A DNA stretch of 64,000 nt from Streptomyces pactum (GCF_002005225.1 NZ_CP019724.1:8164001-8228000), one strand, 5' to 3'; positions 18,414 to 28,129 are shown, counted from the first letter of the stretch. Program-made: numbers and translations. The notes: generated by a model not told the origin, from the letters alone.

Positions 18414-18499
18414 GATTGTTGAACGATCCGACAAGAGGTCGTGTTCTCGGGTCACGGCGGCGCCCGGAAATCCACCCCTTGTTAGATCGTTCAACGATC
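18414..18499. promoter_or_regulatory. Two related palindromic operators in the pxp divergent promoter
   Basis: GATCGTTCAACGATC at 18485-18499 is a perfect 7-1-7 dyad. GATTGTTGAACGATC at 18414-18428 is the same dyad with one mismatch. They are 71 bp apart, one near each divergent gene, so one dimeric regulator (FadR/GntR-like in operator shape) probably controls both directions. No regulator gene for it is visible in this cluster. Confidence 0.72.
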
Positions 18500-18627
18500 G
18501 CTAGGGTCCGTGCATCTGCCATGCATCTGTCACGCATCTGGAGCTATGGTCCCGGGACCTGTGAGGTCACGGCTCCGAAGCTCCCGGATCCGTGCCCTGC
18601 CCCCTCCTGCCTGAAGAAGGCCACCGA

Positions 18628-19347
18628 ATGATCGTTCTCCTCGGTGTGGTCGTGGTGATCCTCGGATTCGTCACGCGCCGCAACCCCGTCCTCGTGGTGG
18701 GTGTCGCCGGTATCGTCACCGGACTGCTCGGCAAGATGAGCCCGCCGGAGGTCCTCGCGGCCTTCGGCCGGTCCTTCGCCGACAGCCGCTCGGTCACCGT
18801 CTTCGCCATCGTGCTCCCGGTGATCGGCCTGCTGGAGCGCTACGGACTGCGCGAACAGGCCCGCCACCTCATCGGCCGCCTGGGCAGGCTCAGCGCCGGC
18901 CGGTTCCTCACCGTCTACCTGCTGGTCCGGCAGGTCACCGCGGCCTTCGGTCTGAACAGCATCGGCGGCCCGGCACAGACCGTACGGCCCCTGGTGGCCC
19001 CCATGGCCGAGGCCGCCGCCGAACGCTCCGCGGGGGCCAAGCTGCCCGACCGCCTGCGCGAGAAGGTGCGCTCCTACTCGGCGTCGGCCGACACCGTGGG
19101 CGTCTTCTTCGGCGAGGACTGCTTCATCGCGATCGGCTCCATCCTGCTGATCACCGGCTTCGTGAACTCCACCTACCAGCAGCACATCGAACCGACCCAG
19201 CTCGCCCTGTGGGCGATCCCGCTCGCCGTCTGCGCCTTCGTCATCCACGGTGCCCGGCTGCTGCTCCTGGACAGGCAACTGGAGCGCGAGATGGCGCTCG
19301 CCGCCGCCGAGCACGACCTGCCGCTTCCCGAGGGGGCCGACAAGTGA
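18628..19347 (+). CDS. DUF969 membrane protein
   Basis: The 239-residue integral membrane protein starts MIVLLGVVVVILGFVTRRNP and has about six hydrophobic segments. Family-typical blocks are FGLNSIGGPAQTVRPLVAPMA and SADTVGVFFGEDCFIAIGSILL. DUF969 and DUF979 proteins occur as a pair and are thought to form a permease. Here they lie between oxoprolinase genes and pyroglutamyl peptidase, so a pyroglutamate or pyroglutamyl-peptide transporter is inferred. GAAGAAGG precedes the ATG by 7 nt. Confidence 0.9.
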   Translation: MIVLLGVVVVILGFVTRRNPVLVVGVAGIVTGLLGKMSPPEVLAAFGRSFADSRSVTVFAIVLPVIGLLERYGLREQARHLIGRLGRLSAGRFLTVYLLVRQVTAAFGLNSIGGPAQTVRPLVAPMAEAAAERSAGAKLPDRLREKVRSYSASADTVGVFFGEDCFIAIGSILLITGFVNSTYQQHIEPTQLALWAIPLAVCAFVIHGARLLLLDRQLEREMALAAAEHDLPLPEGADK

Positions 19348-20318
19348 TCAAGGTCGAATGGCTGTACTGGCTGATAGGCCTCGTCTTCGTCGTCATGGCC
19401 GTGCAGATGGCCGCCGACCGCAGCAACCCCAAGCGGTGGACGTCCGCCGCGTTCTGGGGCCTGCTCGGGCTCACCTTCCCCTACGGCACCGGTGTCGCCA
19501 ACGCCACGGCCCACAACGGCGACTGGACCCTGCCCGCCGAACCGCTCGGCGTCGCGGTCCTCGCCCTGATCGGACTCGCCGGGTTCAACTTCCTCGGCAA
19601 GGGCGTCCCGGTCACCACGACCGCCGAGCAGCGCGACGCCTCCGCCAAAAGGCTCGGGAGCAAGATCTTCGTTCCCGCCCTCACCATCCCGCTCGTCGCC
19701 ATCGTCTGCGCCTCCGTGCTCGACGAGTCCGGCCTGTTCGAGTCGGGCAAGGCCACGCTGCTCGGGCTCGGCCTCGGATGCGTCGTCGCACTCGTCGTCG
19801 GCATGCTGGTCACCGGTGAGAAGAGGCTCTCCGTCCCGATCCACTCCGGCCGCTCCATGCTGGAGGCGATGGGCTCCGCCCTGGTGCTGCCGCAGCTCCT
19901 GGCCGTACTCGGCTCGATCTTCGCCGCCGCCGGAGTCGGCACCCAGGTCGGCGACATCGTGAACGACGTCCTGCCGGACGACTCCAAGTACCTCGCCGTC
20001 ATCACGTACTGCGTCGGCATGTTCCTGTTCACCGTCATCATGGGCAACGCCTTCGCCGCCTTCCCCGTGATGACGGCGGCGATCGGCTGGCCCGTGCTCA
20101 TCCAGCAGATGCACGGCAACGAGCCCGCCGTCCTCGCGATCGGCATGCTGGCCGGGTTCAGCGGCACGCTCTGCACCCCGATGGCCGCCAACTTCAACAT
20201 CGTCCCGGCCACCCTGCTCGAGCTCAAGGACCAGTACGGGCCGATCAAGGCACAGCTCCCGACGGGCATCGCGCTACTGGGCTGCTGCACCGTCATCATG
20301 TCGCTCTTCGCCTTCTGA
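19344..20318 (+). CDS. DUF979 membrane protein
   Basis: A 324-residue polytopic membrane protein starting at GTG 19344 (overlap with the DUF969 stop, GTGA). It contains ANATAHNGDW near residue 50, MGNAFAAFPVMTAAIGWPVL and GFSGTLCTPMAANFNIVPA, all typical of DUF979. It is the partner of the preceding gene, and their translational coupling supports a 1:1 complex. The substrate is inferred from context only. Confidence 0.9.
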   Translation: MIKVEWLYWLIGLVFVVMAVQMAADRSNPKRWTSAAFWGLLGLTFPYGTGVANATAHNGDWTLPAEPLGVAVLALIGLAGFNFLGKGVPVTTTAEQRDASAKRLGSKIFVPALTIPLVAIVCASVLDESGLFESGKATLLGLGLGCVVALVVGMLVTGEKRLSVPIHSGRSMLEAMGSALVLPQLLAVLGSIFAAAGVGTQVGDIVNDVLPDDSKYLAVITYCVGMFLFTVIMGNAFAAFPVMTAAIGWPVLIQQMHGNEPAVLAIGMLAGFSGTLCTPMAANFNIVPATLLELKDQYGPIKAQLPTGIALLGCCTVIMSLFAF

Positions 20319-20376
20319 GCCGCCACCGCGGCCCCCTCCTCCGCACCGGCGTACGCCCGACCCGCAAGGAATGTCC

Positions 20377-21027
20377 ATGACCCGTGTCCTCATCACCGGC
20401 TTCGCGCCCTTCGGCGGCGCGAGCGTGAACCCGTCCTGGCAGGCGGCCTCTCTGGTCGCCGCCGAACCGCCGACCGGACTCAGCGTCACCGCCACCGAAC
20501 TCCCCTGCGTCTTCGGGCAGTCCCTCGACGTACTGCGCGACGCCGTCCGCGCCGAAGGCCCCGACCTGGTGCTGTGCCTCGGCCAGGCGGGCGGACGCCC
20601 CGGCGTCACCGTCGAACGCGTCGGCCTCAACGTCGACGACGCTCGCATCCCCGACAACGCCGGCCGGCGGCCCGTCGACGAACCGGTGGTCCCCGGCGGC
20701 CCCGCCGCGTACTTCTCCACCCTCCCCGTCAAGGCTTGTGTCGCCGCGATGCGCGAGGCCGGAGTCCCCGCCGCCCTCTCCAACACCGCCGGCACCTTCG
20801 TCTGCAACCACGTGGCCTACGGCCTCGGCCATCTCATCGCCACCGAGTTCCCGCACACACGAGGCGGCTTCGCGCACGTCCCCTGGGCCCCGGAACAGGT
20901 CACCGACGGCACCGCGCCGTCCCTGCCGCCCGCCACCGTCGCCCACGGCCTGCGCGCCCTGCTGGCCACCGCCGCCCGCACACCGGCGGACCAGGACCTG
21001 AAGGTCACCGAAGGAGCCACCCACTGA
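20377..21027 (+). CDS. pcp: Pyroglutamyl-peptidase I
   Basis: The 216-residue cysteine peptidase of family C15 removes N-terminal pyroglutamate. Landmarks are ITGFAPFGG, GQAGGRPGVTVERVGLN, the active-site segment NTAGTFVCNHVAYGL (Cys near residue 143) and the His in GGFAHVPW; a family Glu lies in the ATELPCVF region. Two ATGs occur; 20377 has AAGGA at 6-nt spacing and is preferred over 20371. The free pyroglutamate would be opened by PxpABC encoded divergently. Confidence 0.93.
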   Translation: MTRVLITGFAPFGGASVNPSWQAASLVAAEPPTGLSVTATELPCVFGQSLDVLRDAVRAEGPDLVLCLGQAGGRPGVTVERVGLNVDDARIPDNAGRRPVDEPVVPGGPAAYFSTLPVKACVAAMREAGVPAALSNTAGTFVCNHVAYGLGHLIATEFPHTRGGFAHVPWAPEQVTDGTAPSLPPATVAHGLRALLATAARTPADQDLKVTEGATH

Positions 21028-22070
21028 TGCCGCTCGGTACCTACGCGGCCCCCTTCGCCGGGCTCGCCCTCGCCAACATCACCCGCGAGTACCCCAACTT
21101 CCCCGCCCACCTGATCGCCTCTCCCGACGAGCCACGCGCTCCCCGCGCCCTCCACCCGGCCTTCTACGGTGCCTACGACTGGCATTCCTCCGTCCACATG
21201 CACTGGCTCCTGGTCCGGCTGCTCCGCCGCCACGGCGGAACACCCGCCCTGCCGGACACCGGGCCGGCCGTCGACGTACTCGACCGGCACCTGACCCCCG
21301 CCAAACTCGCCGCGGAAGCCGCCTACCTCCGTGACCACCCCTCGTTCGAGCGGCCCTACGGCTGGGCCTGGCTGCTCGCGCTCGCCGCCGAGTGCCGGGC
21401 CCTCGCGGGCGAGGCGGGTGCGCGCAGGGCCTTCGCGGGCGAGGCGGGTGCGCGCTGGACCGCGGCCCTGGCACCGGCCGTCGCAGCCGTCGACCGGCTG
21501 CTGGCCGACTGGCTGCCCAAGGCGACGTATCCCGTACGCCACGGCAACCACCCCAACAGCGCCTTCGCGTTGCCCCTCGCACTCGACTCGCGAGAACTGA
21601 CGGCCGCGACCGACCGTGCGGTACGGGAACGCCTGCTGACCTGGTTCGCCGACGACCACGACGCACCGGCGCACTGGGAACCGTCGGGACAGGACTTCCT
21701 GTCCCCAGCGCTGAGCGAGGCCGACGCGATGCGCAGGGTGCTCCCGAAGGAGCGGTTCGCCCAGTGGCTCGACCGCTTCCTGCCCGCGCTTGGCACCGGC
21801 GCCCCCTGCCCGCCGCTCGACGTACCGGTCGTCTCCGACCGGGCCGATCCGCAGATCGGCCATCTGCTCGGCCTGACCCTCAGCAGGGCGGCCGCGTTGC
21901 GCTCCCTCGCCGACGCCCTGCCCGACGGCTCGGTCCGCACTCGCCTGGCCACGGCGGCCGAGGCTCACCTCACGGCGGGACTGCCGGCGGTGGAGCGCGG
22001 CGACTTCACCACCGATCACTGGCTGGCGACCTTCGCGGCGCTGGCACTCGACCCTGTCACCGGCGGCTGA
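21027..22070 (+). CDS. DUF2891 protein
   Basis: The 347-residue protein begins MPLGTYAAPFAGLALANITR and matches DUF2891 in its HPAFYGAYDWHSSVHMHWLLVRLL block, DHPSFERPYGWAWLL, NHPNSAFAL and EPSGQDFLSPAL. The His/Trp/Tyr-rich motifs and helical content suggest an alpha/alpha-barrel enzyme. No reaction is established. Its ATG overlaps the pcp stop (TGATG), linking it to pyroglutamyl-peptide metabolism. A 30-bp in-frame tandem duplication near codon 125-143 is unusual. Confidence 0.85.
   Translation: MPLGTYAAPFAGLALANITREYPNFPAHLIASPDEPRAPRALHPAFYGAYDWHSSVHMHWLLVRLLRRHGGTPALPDTGPAVDVLDRHLTPAKLAAEAAYLRDHPSFERPYGWAWLLALAAECRALAGEAGARRAFAGEAGARWTAALAPAVAAVDRLLADWLPKATYPVRHGNHPNSAFALPLALDSRELTAATDRAVRERLLTWFADDHDAPAHWEPSGQDFLSPALSEADAMRRVLPKERFAQWLDRFLPALGTGAPCPPLDVPVVSDRADPQIGHLLGLTLSRAAALRSLADALPDGSVRTRLATAAEAHLTAGLPAVERGDFTTDHWLATFAALALDPVTGG
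21398..21457 (+). repeat. In-frame 30-bp tandem duplication inside the DUF2891 gene
   Basis: Two adjacent 30-bp copies (21398-21427 and 21428-21457) encode the near-identical decapeptides ALAGEAGARR and AFAGEAGARW. Copies differ at a few bases only, so the duplication looks recent. It lies in a probable surface loop between two helices. Confidence 0.85.
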
Positions 22071-22101
22071 CACCGGTCGTCGGGCCCGGGCTCGGGGGGT
22101 A

Positions 22102-22128
22102 CTAGACGAGACGGAACGTCTCGTCTAG
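22102..22128. promoter_or_regulatory. Perfect 12-bp inverted repeat upstream of the ABC-F gene
   Basis: CTAGACGAGACG and its exact complement CGTCTCGTCTAG flank a 3-nt spacer (GAA). The shape resembles TetR-family operators. A -10-like TAGACT overlaps the right arm at 22125-22130, so binding would block transcription of the ABC-F gene. Alternatively the transcript could fold as an attenuator hairpin. No TetR gene is adjacent. Confidence 0.7.
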
Positions 22129-22206
22129 ACTCTTGTCCGTCGGCAGGAGGACGGGGCTCCCGTTCCGCCTGCCGCACCCTCCCGTCCGCCCAGCGAAGGA
22201 CCGCCC

Positions 22207-23895
<1,689 letters not shown>

Positions 23896-23906
23896 CGACC
23901 TTCTCG

Positions 23907-24344
23907 TCAAGCGCTCGGAGGGAGTTGCCCGCGCAGCCACTTCGGGTCGGGGTTGACATGCGGCCGGCCCGCCACCACGACGGTCGGCACGGTCTCGTCA
24001 CCCTCGTTGGCGGTTCGGACCACCGCGGCGCCGGCCGGGTCACGCCAGATGTCGACCCAATGCAGCCGACGGGCGCCGCGGCCCAACCGGAACCGCAGGC
24101 GCAGACAGTACGTGCAGCCCGCCCGCCAGTAGACGACGGGTCGGCCGTCGACCGCGCTCCGGCGCTGTGCCTCCGCGGCTCCGACCGACCGGGGGAAGGC
24201 CAGCGGCGAGTGCAGACCCGCGAGCAGGACGAACAAGAGCACAAGTGCAACGGCGACACCGCGGGAGCCGTCGACGAACAGCGTGGTCGAGACGAGAACG
24301 CCCGAGACCACGAACGACATCGGCAACATCCACGCGCGCATCAT
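23907..24344 (-). CDS. Membrane-anchored glutaredoxin-like protein
   Basis: A 145-residue protein with two N-terminal hydrophobic helices (about residues 5-25 and 30-47) followed by a thioredoxin-fold domain with redox motif CTYC in VVYWRAGCTYCLRL, the cis-Pro segment ETVPTVVV and an NPDPKWL tail. ATG 24344 is supported by a minus-strand TAGTCT 8 nt upstream (leaderless style). An in-frame ATG at 24386 lacks such support. It converges with the ABC-F gene, leaving an 11-bp gap. Confidence 0.85.
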   Translation of the reverse strand: MMRAWMLPMSFVVSGVLVSTTLFVDGSRGVAVALVLLFVLLAGLHSPLAFPRSVGAAEAQRRSAVDGRPVVYWRAGCTYCLRLRFRLGRGARRLHWVDIWRDPAGAAVVRTANEGDETVPTVVVAGRPHVNPDPKWLRGQLPPSA

Positions 24345-24680
24345 GCCGGTAAAGACTAGGGGAAGTCCGCGGCGGCGGAGAGGCATGGTCGGGGCCGGTG
24401 ACCACCCGCGACCGCGGCCTGTCCTCGGATCCGGCGTCCGCCGGGCACCCGCGGACCGGGGCGCCGGGGCCTCACGACCGAGGTCACTCTCACGAACAGC
24501 AAGGTGAACAAAGGGAGTTGGCATCGATCCTGCCCGTGGGCTACGTTGTGCGGCGATGACTACCGGGACGGCATTGCGCCACACACGGATTGGCGACCCG
24601 GCGCTCCTCTGAGCGCCGTACGGGTCGGTACGGACCCGCTGTCGGATCAAGGATCCCGCGCCGCGGCGCGGGCTCCGCCT

Positions 24681-24725
24681 CCTGTCGTGTTGAGCAGAGC
24701 TCGACACGTCAACCACGACAGGAGA
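24681..24725 (+). promoter_or_regulatory. Hairpin overlapping the ribosome-binding site of the hydrolase gene
   Basis: CCTGTCGTG (24681-24689) pairs with CACGACAGG (24714-24722), and TTGA/TCAA extend the stem inward past a single bulge. The right arm runs into the AGGAGA (24720-24725) that serves as Shine-Dalgarno for ATG 24730. In RNA this stem would partly bury the ribosome-binding site; in DNA it could be an operator. Both readings are inferences. Confidence 0.65.
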
Positions 24726-24729
24726 AATC

Positions 24730-25464
24730 ATGCCCACCAAGACGCTGCACATTCCCACCGCGGACGGCCGGGCCGACGCCTTCGCCGCCTTCCCCGACCA
24801 CGGCGAGCGGCACCCGGCGGTGCTCATGTACTCGGACGGCTTCGGCATCCGGCCCGCGTTGCGGGAGATGGCCCGCGAACTCGCCGGGCACGGCTACTAC
24901 GTGCTCGTCCCCAACGTGTTCTACCGGCACGGCCCGGCTCCGGTGATCGAACTTCCCGAGCGCATCGGTCAAGAGGTCCGGCCGGCGGTCTTCGCCCAGA
25001 TCATGTCCATGATCGAGGCGCACAACGTCGAACGTGTCCTGAGCGACGCCGACGCCTACCTCGGGTATCTCACCACCCAACCCGAGACCGGCGCCGGACC
25101 GGTCGCGGTGACCGGCTACTGCATAGGCGGCCTCCTGGCGGTGCGCACCGCTGCGGCTCACCCCGGCCAGGTGGCCGCCGTCGCCGGATTCCACGGTCCC
25201 GTGGGCGCCGACGGGCCCGACGGCCTGCGGGGTCTCACCGGCGAGGTCTACCTGGGGCACGCCGAGTCGGACGTGACGCCGGAGGCTCTCGGTGAGCTCA
25301 ACCGGGCCTTGGACGCCGCGGGGGTCGACTACACCTCCGAGATTTACCCCGGCACCGTGCACGGCTTCACCATGTCCGACACCGAGGCCTTCGACCCCGA
25401 CGCGCTGCGGCGCCACTGGGACCACCTGCTGCCCCTTCTCGGCCGCACCTTGACCGGGGGCTGA
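24730..25464 (+). CDS. Dienelactone hydrolase family protein
   Basis: A 244-residue alpha/beta hydrolase with the dienelactone-hydrolase nucleophile motif GYCIGG (Cys near residue 131), acid in HAESDVTP and catalytic His in GTVHGFTM. It would be a cytosolic esterase or lactone hydrolase. Substrates of this family vary widely (lactones of aromatic catabolism, or unknown); no aromatic pathway genes adjoin it. The start is fixed by AGGAGA 4 nt upstream. Confidence 0.9.
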   Translation: MPTKTLHIPTADGRADAFAAFPDHGERHPAVLMYSDGFGIRPALREMARELAGHGYYVLVPNVFYRHGPAPVIELPERIGQEVRPAVFAQIMSMIEAHNVERVLSDADAYLGYLTTQPETGAGPVAVTGYCIGGLLAVRTAAAHPGQVAAVAGFHGPVGADGPDGLRGLTGEVYLGHAESDVTPEALGELNRALDAAGVDYTSEIYPGTVHGFTMSDTEAFDPDALRRHWDHLLPLLGRTLTGG

Positions 25465-25550
25465 GACGTCGGTCGGCGGACGCCCTTGCGTACCGGTCGC
25501 GGATCGACGCTGCGGACCCGCAACCCGGGCGCATGGCGACCATCGCGCAT

Positions 25551-25659
25551 CATTGCAACGAGGAGACTCTGAGTTCGTTGCGTTAAGTTGAGGCATTGCA
25601 ACGAACTACGGGCATCTGTCTGCGCTTATATCGATCGGACGCAATAAATCGATTGCGTC
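25551..25659. repeat. Cluster of direct and inverted CAACG/CGTTG repeats
   Basis: CATTGCAACGA occurs at 25551-25561 and again at 25594-25604. AGTTCGTTGC (25572-25581) and GCAACGAACT (25598-25607) form a perfect 10-bp inverted repeat. GACGCAAT (25638-25645) and ATTGCGTC (25652-25659) form another. The stretch is conspicuously AT-richer than its surroundings and lies in the 296-bp gap between the hydrolase and GtrA genes. It looks like a multi-site operator or a recombination scar. Confidence 0.75.
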
Positions 25660-25760
25660 GTACATGAACGCAACGTAGCGTTTCCAGCACGGAAAACAGT
25701 GGGGCGAAGGTCGCGCAGTACGGGAGACGCGACCTTCGCTCCTGGGCCGGCAGGGGGCGC

Positions 25761-26288
25761 ATGATGGATACAGCACGGAGTCGGCGGCGGATGGCACCCG
25801 GCGCCCTGGCTTCCTTCGTTCGCTTCGTGCTTTGCGGCGGCGGAGTGGGAGTCGCCTCCAGCTTCGCCGTGACGGCCGTCGCCGTCTGGATCCCCTGGGC
25901 ACTGGCCAACGCCCTGATCACCGCGGGCTCGACCCTCCTCGCCACTGAGCTCCATGCCCGCTTCACCTTCGGCGCCGGCCGGTGCGCGACCCGGCGCCAG
26001 CATGTGCAGTCGGCCGGGTCGGCGGCGGCCGCGTACGCCGTGACCTGCGCAGCGATGTTCGCCCTGCATCAGCTGTGGGCGGCACCCGGTGCGATGCTCG
26101 AGCAGGCCGTCTACCTGTCCGCCTCCGGCCTCGCCGGTGCCGGGCGGTTCGCGGTGCTCCGCCTCGTCGTCTTCGCCCGGAATCGCCCGCGGGCCGCGGC
26201 CGCCGTCTCCACCGCCCGCCCGGCCCACGTGGCCGTGGCCCGAGACCCCGCCCCGACCGCCCCCGCGGTGCTCTGCCGTGCCGCCTGA
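25761..26288 (+). CDS. GtrA-like small membrane protein
   Basis: The 175-residue protein has four hydrophobic helices with GtrA-family spacing. It contains FVRFVLCGGGVGVASSF at the first helix and a positively charged loop HARFTFGAG between helices two and three. GtrA proteins are thought to assist translocation of lipid-linked sugars. The C-terminal 35 residues are Ala/Pro/Arg-rich and probably disordered. No glycosyltransferase is adjacent, so the partner is unknown. Confidence 0.78.
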   Translation: MMDTARSRRRMAPGALASFVRFVLCGGGVGVASSFAVTAVAVWIPWALANALITAGSTLLATELHARFTFGAGRCATRRQHVQSAGSAAAAYAVTCAAMFALHQLWAAPGAMLEQAVYLSASGLAGAGRFAVLRLVVFARNRPRAAAAVSTARPAHVAVARDPAPTAPAVLCRAA

Positions 26289-26492
26289 CCGCTTCACCGG
26301 GCGGCACACCGTCCCGGAGCGGCGACCGCGTCACGGCGACGGTCCGCCGCCGCGCAGTGGTGGTTGACCCGCGCGAGACGAACGGGGCCGGCGGCAGTCG
26401 GGGCCCTCGGCGCCGCCCGTCCGGCCGCCGGTGTTGCCCGCCGTCGGCGGACCGGCCCGTGATCCACCCAGGTGTCGCTTTATGGTTACTCA

Positions 26493-27107
26493 ATGCAATT
26501 CGTCCCTAAATGGGTCCTGTTCTCGTCGGGGTGCGCGCCCGTCCTGCTGATCGGAGGCTGGACGGGCGCGGCACTTTTCGAAGGGCGTGCCTATGATCCC
26601 GCCACTCAAACGATCAGCACCCTGGGGGCCTACGGAGCTTCCGGCTTCTGGGTGATGACGGCGGCGTTCCTGGCCTTGGGCGCCTGTCACCTGCTGACCG
26701 CTTGGGGACTGCGGACCGCTGCCACCGCCGGACGCGTGGCGCTGGGCGGCGGTGGTCTCGCCGCGCTGGCAGTGGCACTGCTTCCCGCACCGAGCAGCGG
26801 GGGTTCACTGCGCCACGGCGCGGTGGTGGTGGTCGGCTTCACACTCCTGGCAGTGTGGCCGGTACTTGCCGCCAACGGTGGTGCAGCCGCTCCCTGGACG
26901 CTGCGGCTTGCGCCCTCGATCACGATCACCACTCTGATGGCCGCCGGTGGAGTGTGGTTCCTGATCGAGATGCAGCTACACGGCAACGCCGGCGTCGCCG
27001 AACGCGTCGTGACGTCTGTCCAGTCGGTGTGGCCCTTCGCGGTCGCCGCCTCCAGCCCTCACCACGCCGAGGAACGGGCCGAGCAGACGGCCGGTCCCGC
27101 GCCCTGA
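26493..27107 (+). CDS. DUF998-type integral membrane protein
   Basis: A 204-residue protein with about six hydrophobic segments. The family-like opening includes SSGCAPVLLIGGWTGAALF, then YDPATQTISTLGAYGA, as in DUF998 proteins. TATGGT at 26481-26486 lies 6 nt before ATG 26493, so the mRNA is probably leaderless and the upstream in-frame GTG at 26472 is not used. No function is known. Confidence 0.82.
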   Translation: MQFVPKWVLFSSGCAPVLLIGGWTGAALFEGRAYDPATQTISTLGAYGASGFWVMTAAFLALGACHLLTAWGLRTAATAGRVALGGGGLAALAVALLPAPSSGGSLRHGAVVVVGFTLLAVWPVLAANGGAAAPWTLRLAPSITITTLMAAGGVWFLIEMQLHGNAGVAERVVTSVQSVWPFAVAASSPHHAEERAEQTAGPAP

Positions 27108-27202
27108 CTGGACAACCGCGCGCGCCGGCCGACTCGGTGCCGCTCGGCACTCAGCCTCCGTGGGACTCGCCGTGTCAGGAACGGTCCGCGTGCTCGGTCC
27201 GG

Positions 27203-27352
27203 TCCGACCGGCTGATCGACGAGTACCGGGCCGAGGTCTGCCCGGTGCTGGTGGATGGTGGCATTCCGTTCTTCCGCGGCGTGAGCGCCGGGTGGATCTC
27301 GGAACTCGTCGAGACACGCGCCTTGGGCCCGAGAGTCGTCTACCTCCGCTAA
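27203..27352 (+). pseudogene. C-terminal remnant of a RibD-C/dihydrofolate-reductase-like protein
   Basis: The frame reads SDRLIDEYRAEVCPVLVDGG, then IPFF, and later ELVETRALGPRVVYLR before a stop, which is the end of a RibD C-terminal-domain reductase. Between these two blocks the expected PRRERRVDL appears in the +1 frame only, so there are compensating indels around 27270 and 27300. Nothing of the N-terminal two thirds is present. It is a decayed fragment. Confidence 0.72.
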
Positions 27353-27424
27353 CGCGTGGCGCGTCAGCCGGCTCGCCCGCCGAGCCCGGGTTCTCGTGGG
27401 GCGCTGTCAGACCCCTCCACTACT

Positions 27425-28129
27425 GTGCGGCCATGTCGAAACTTCGTACTGATCGCAGGCGCGTGGCTCGGAGCGTGGGCGTGGGATGACGTGGTGCCCA
27501 CGCTGCGTGCGGCCGGCCACGGCGTTCACCCGTTGACGCTGTCCGGCCTCGCCGACAAGAGGGGCCTGCCTGCTGGGCAGCAGACTCACGTCAGGGACAT
27601 CGTCGATGAGGTCGAGCGCCTCGATCTGCGCGATGTCGTGCTGGTCGGGCACAGCTACTCGGGAATCCCGGTCGGTCAGGCCGCCGAGCGGATCGGCGAC
27701 CGGCTGGCGCGCGTGGTCTTCGTCGACTCCAGCGTTCCGGCCGACGGCGAGTCGTTCGTCTCCACCTGGTGGGAGGGCCCGGCGAAGCTGGCAGCCGCCC
27801 TCGCCGGGAACGGCGGCTTCTGGGCACCGCTGACCAAGGCCGACTGCGACGGTCAGGGCCTCACCGATGAGCAGACCGCCCGGCTCGTGGACGGTGCGAC
27901 GCCGCACCCGGGTGCCTCCCTGGCCGACCCGGCCGTGCTGGCCCGGCCGCTCGGCGAGCTTCCGGCGACGTACATCAAGTGCCTGCTAGACGGTGCCGAG
28001 CCGAGCGACGACGTGGTGAGGCTACTGGCCGGCGAGCAGTGGCGGCTGGTCGAGCTGAACACCGGCCACTGGCCGATGTTCTCCCAGCCGGACGGACTGG
28101 CGCGGATCCTCCTCGACACGGCCTGGTAA
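27425..28129 (+). CDS. Alpha/beta hydrolase, probable frameshift at the start
   Basis: The product from NFVLIAGAWLGAWAWDDVV onward is a complete alpha/beta hydrolase of the salicylate-esterase-like group with nucleophile elbow GHSYSG and catalytic His in NTGHWPMF. The expected start (MSNFVL...) is disrupted: ATG 27433 reads MSKLRT in another frame because of one extra A in a run of three at about 27439-27441. TACTGT lies 6 nt before that ATG, as in neighbouring leaderless genes. Either the gene starts at GTG 27425 in the correct frame or it is a frameshift mutant or sequencing error. Confidence 0.78.
   Translation: MRPCRNFVLIAGAWLGAWAWDDVVPTLRAAGHGVHPLTLSGLADKRGLPAGQQTHVRDIVDEVERLDLRDVVLVGHSYSGIPVGQAAERIGDRLARVVFVDSSVPADGESFVSTWWEGPAKLAAALAGNGGFWAPLTKADCDGQGLTDEQTARLVDGATPHPGASLADPAVLARPLGELPATYIKCLLDGAEPSDDVVRLLAGEQWRLVELNTGHWPMFSQPDGLARILLDTAW

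Noticed and set aside
22102-22128. Reading the CTAGACGAGACG repeat as a terminator of the DUF2891 gene
   Set aside because: It overlaps a -10-like sequence and is closer to the ABC-F start, has a 3-nt loop and no T run; an operator is more likely.
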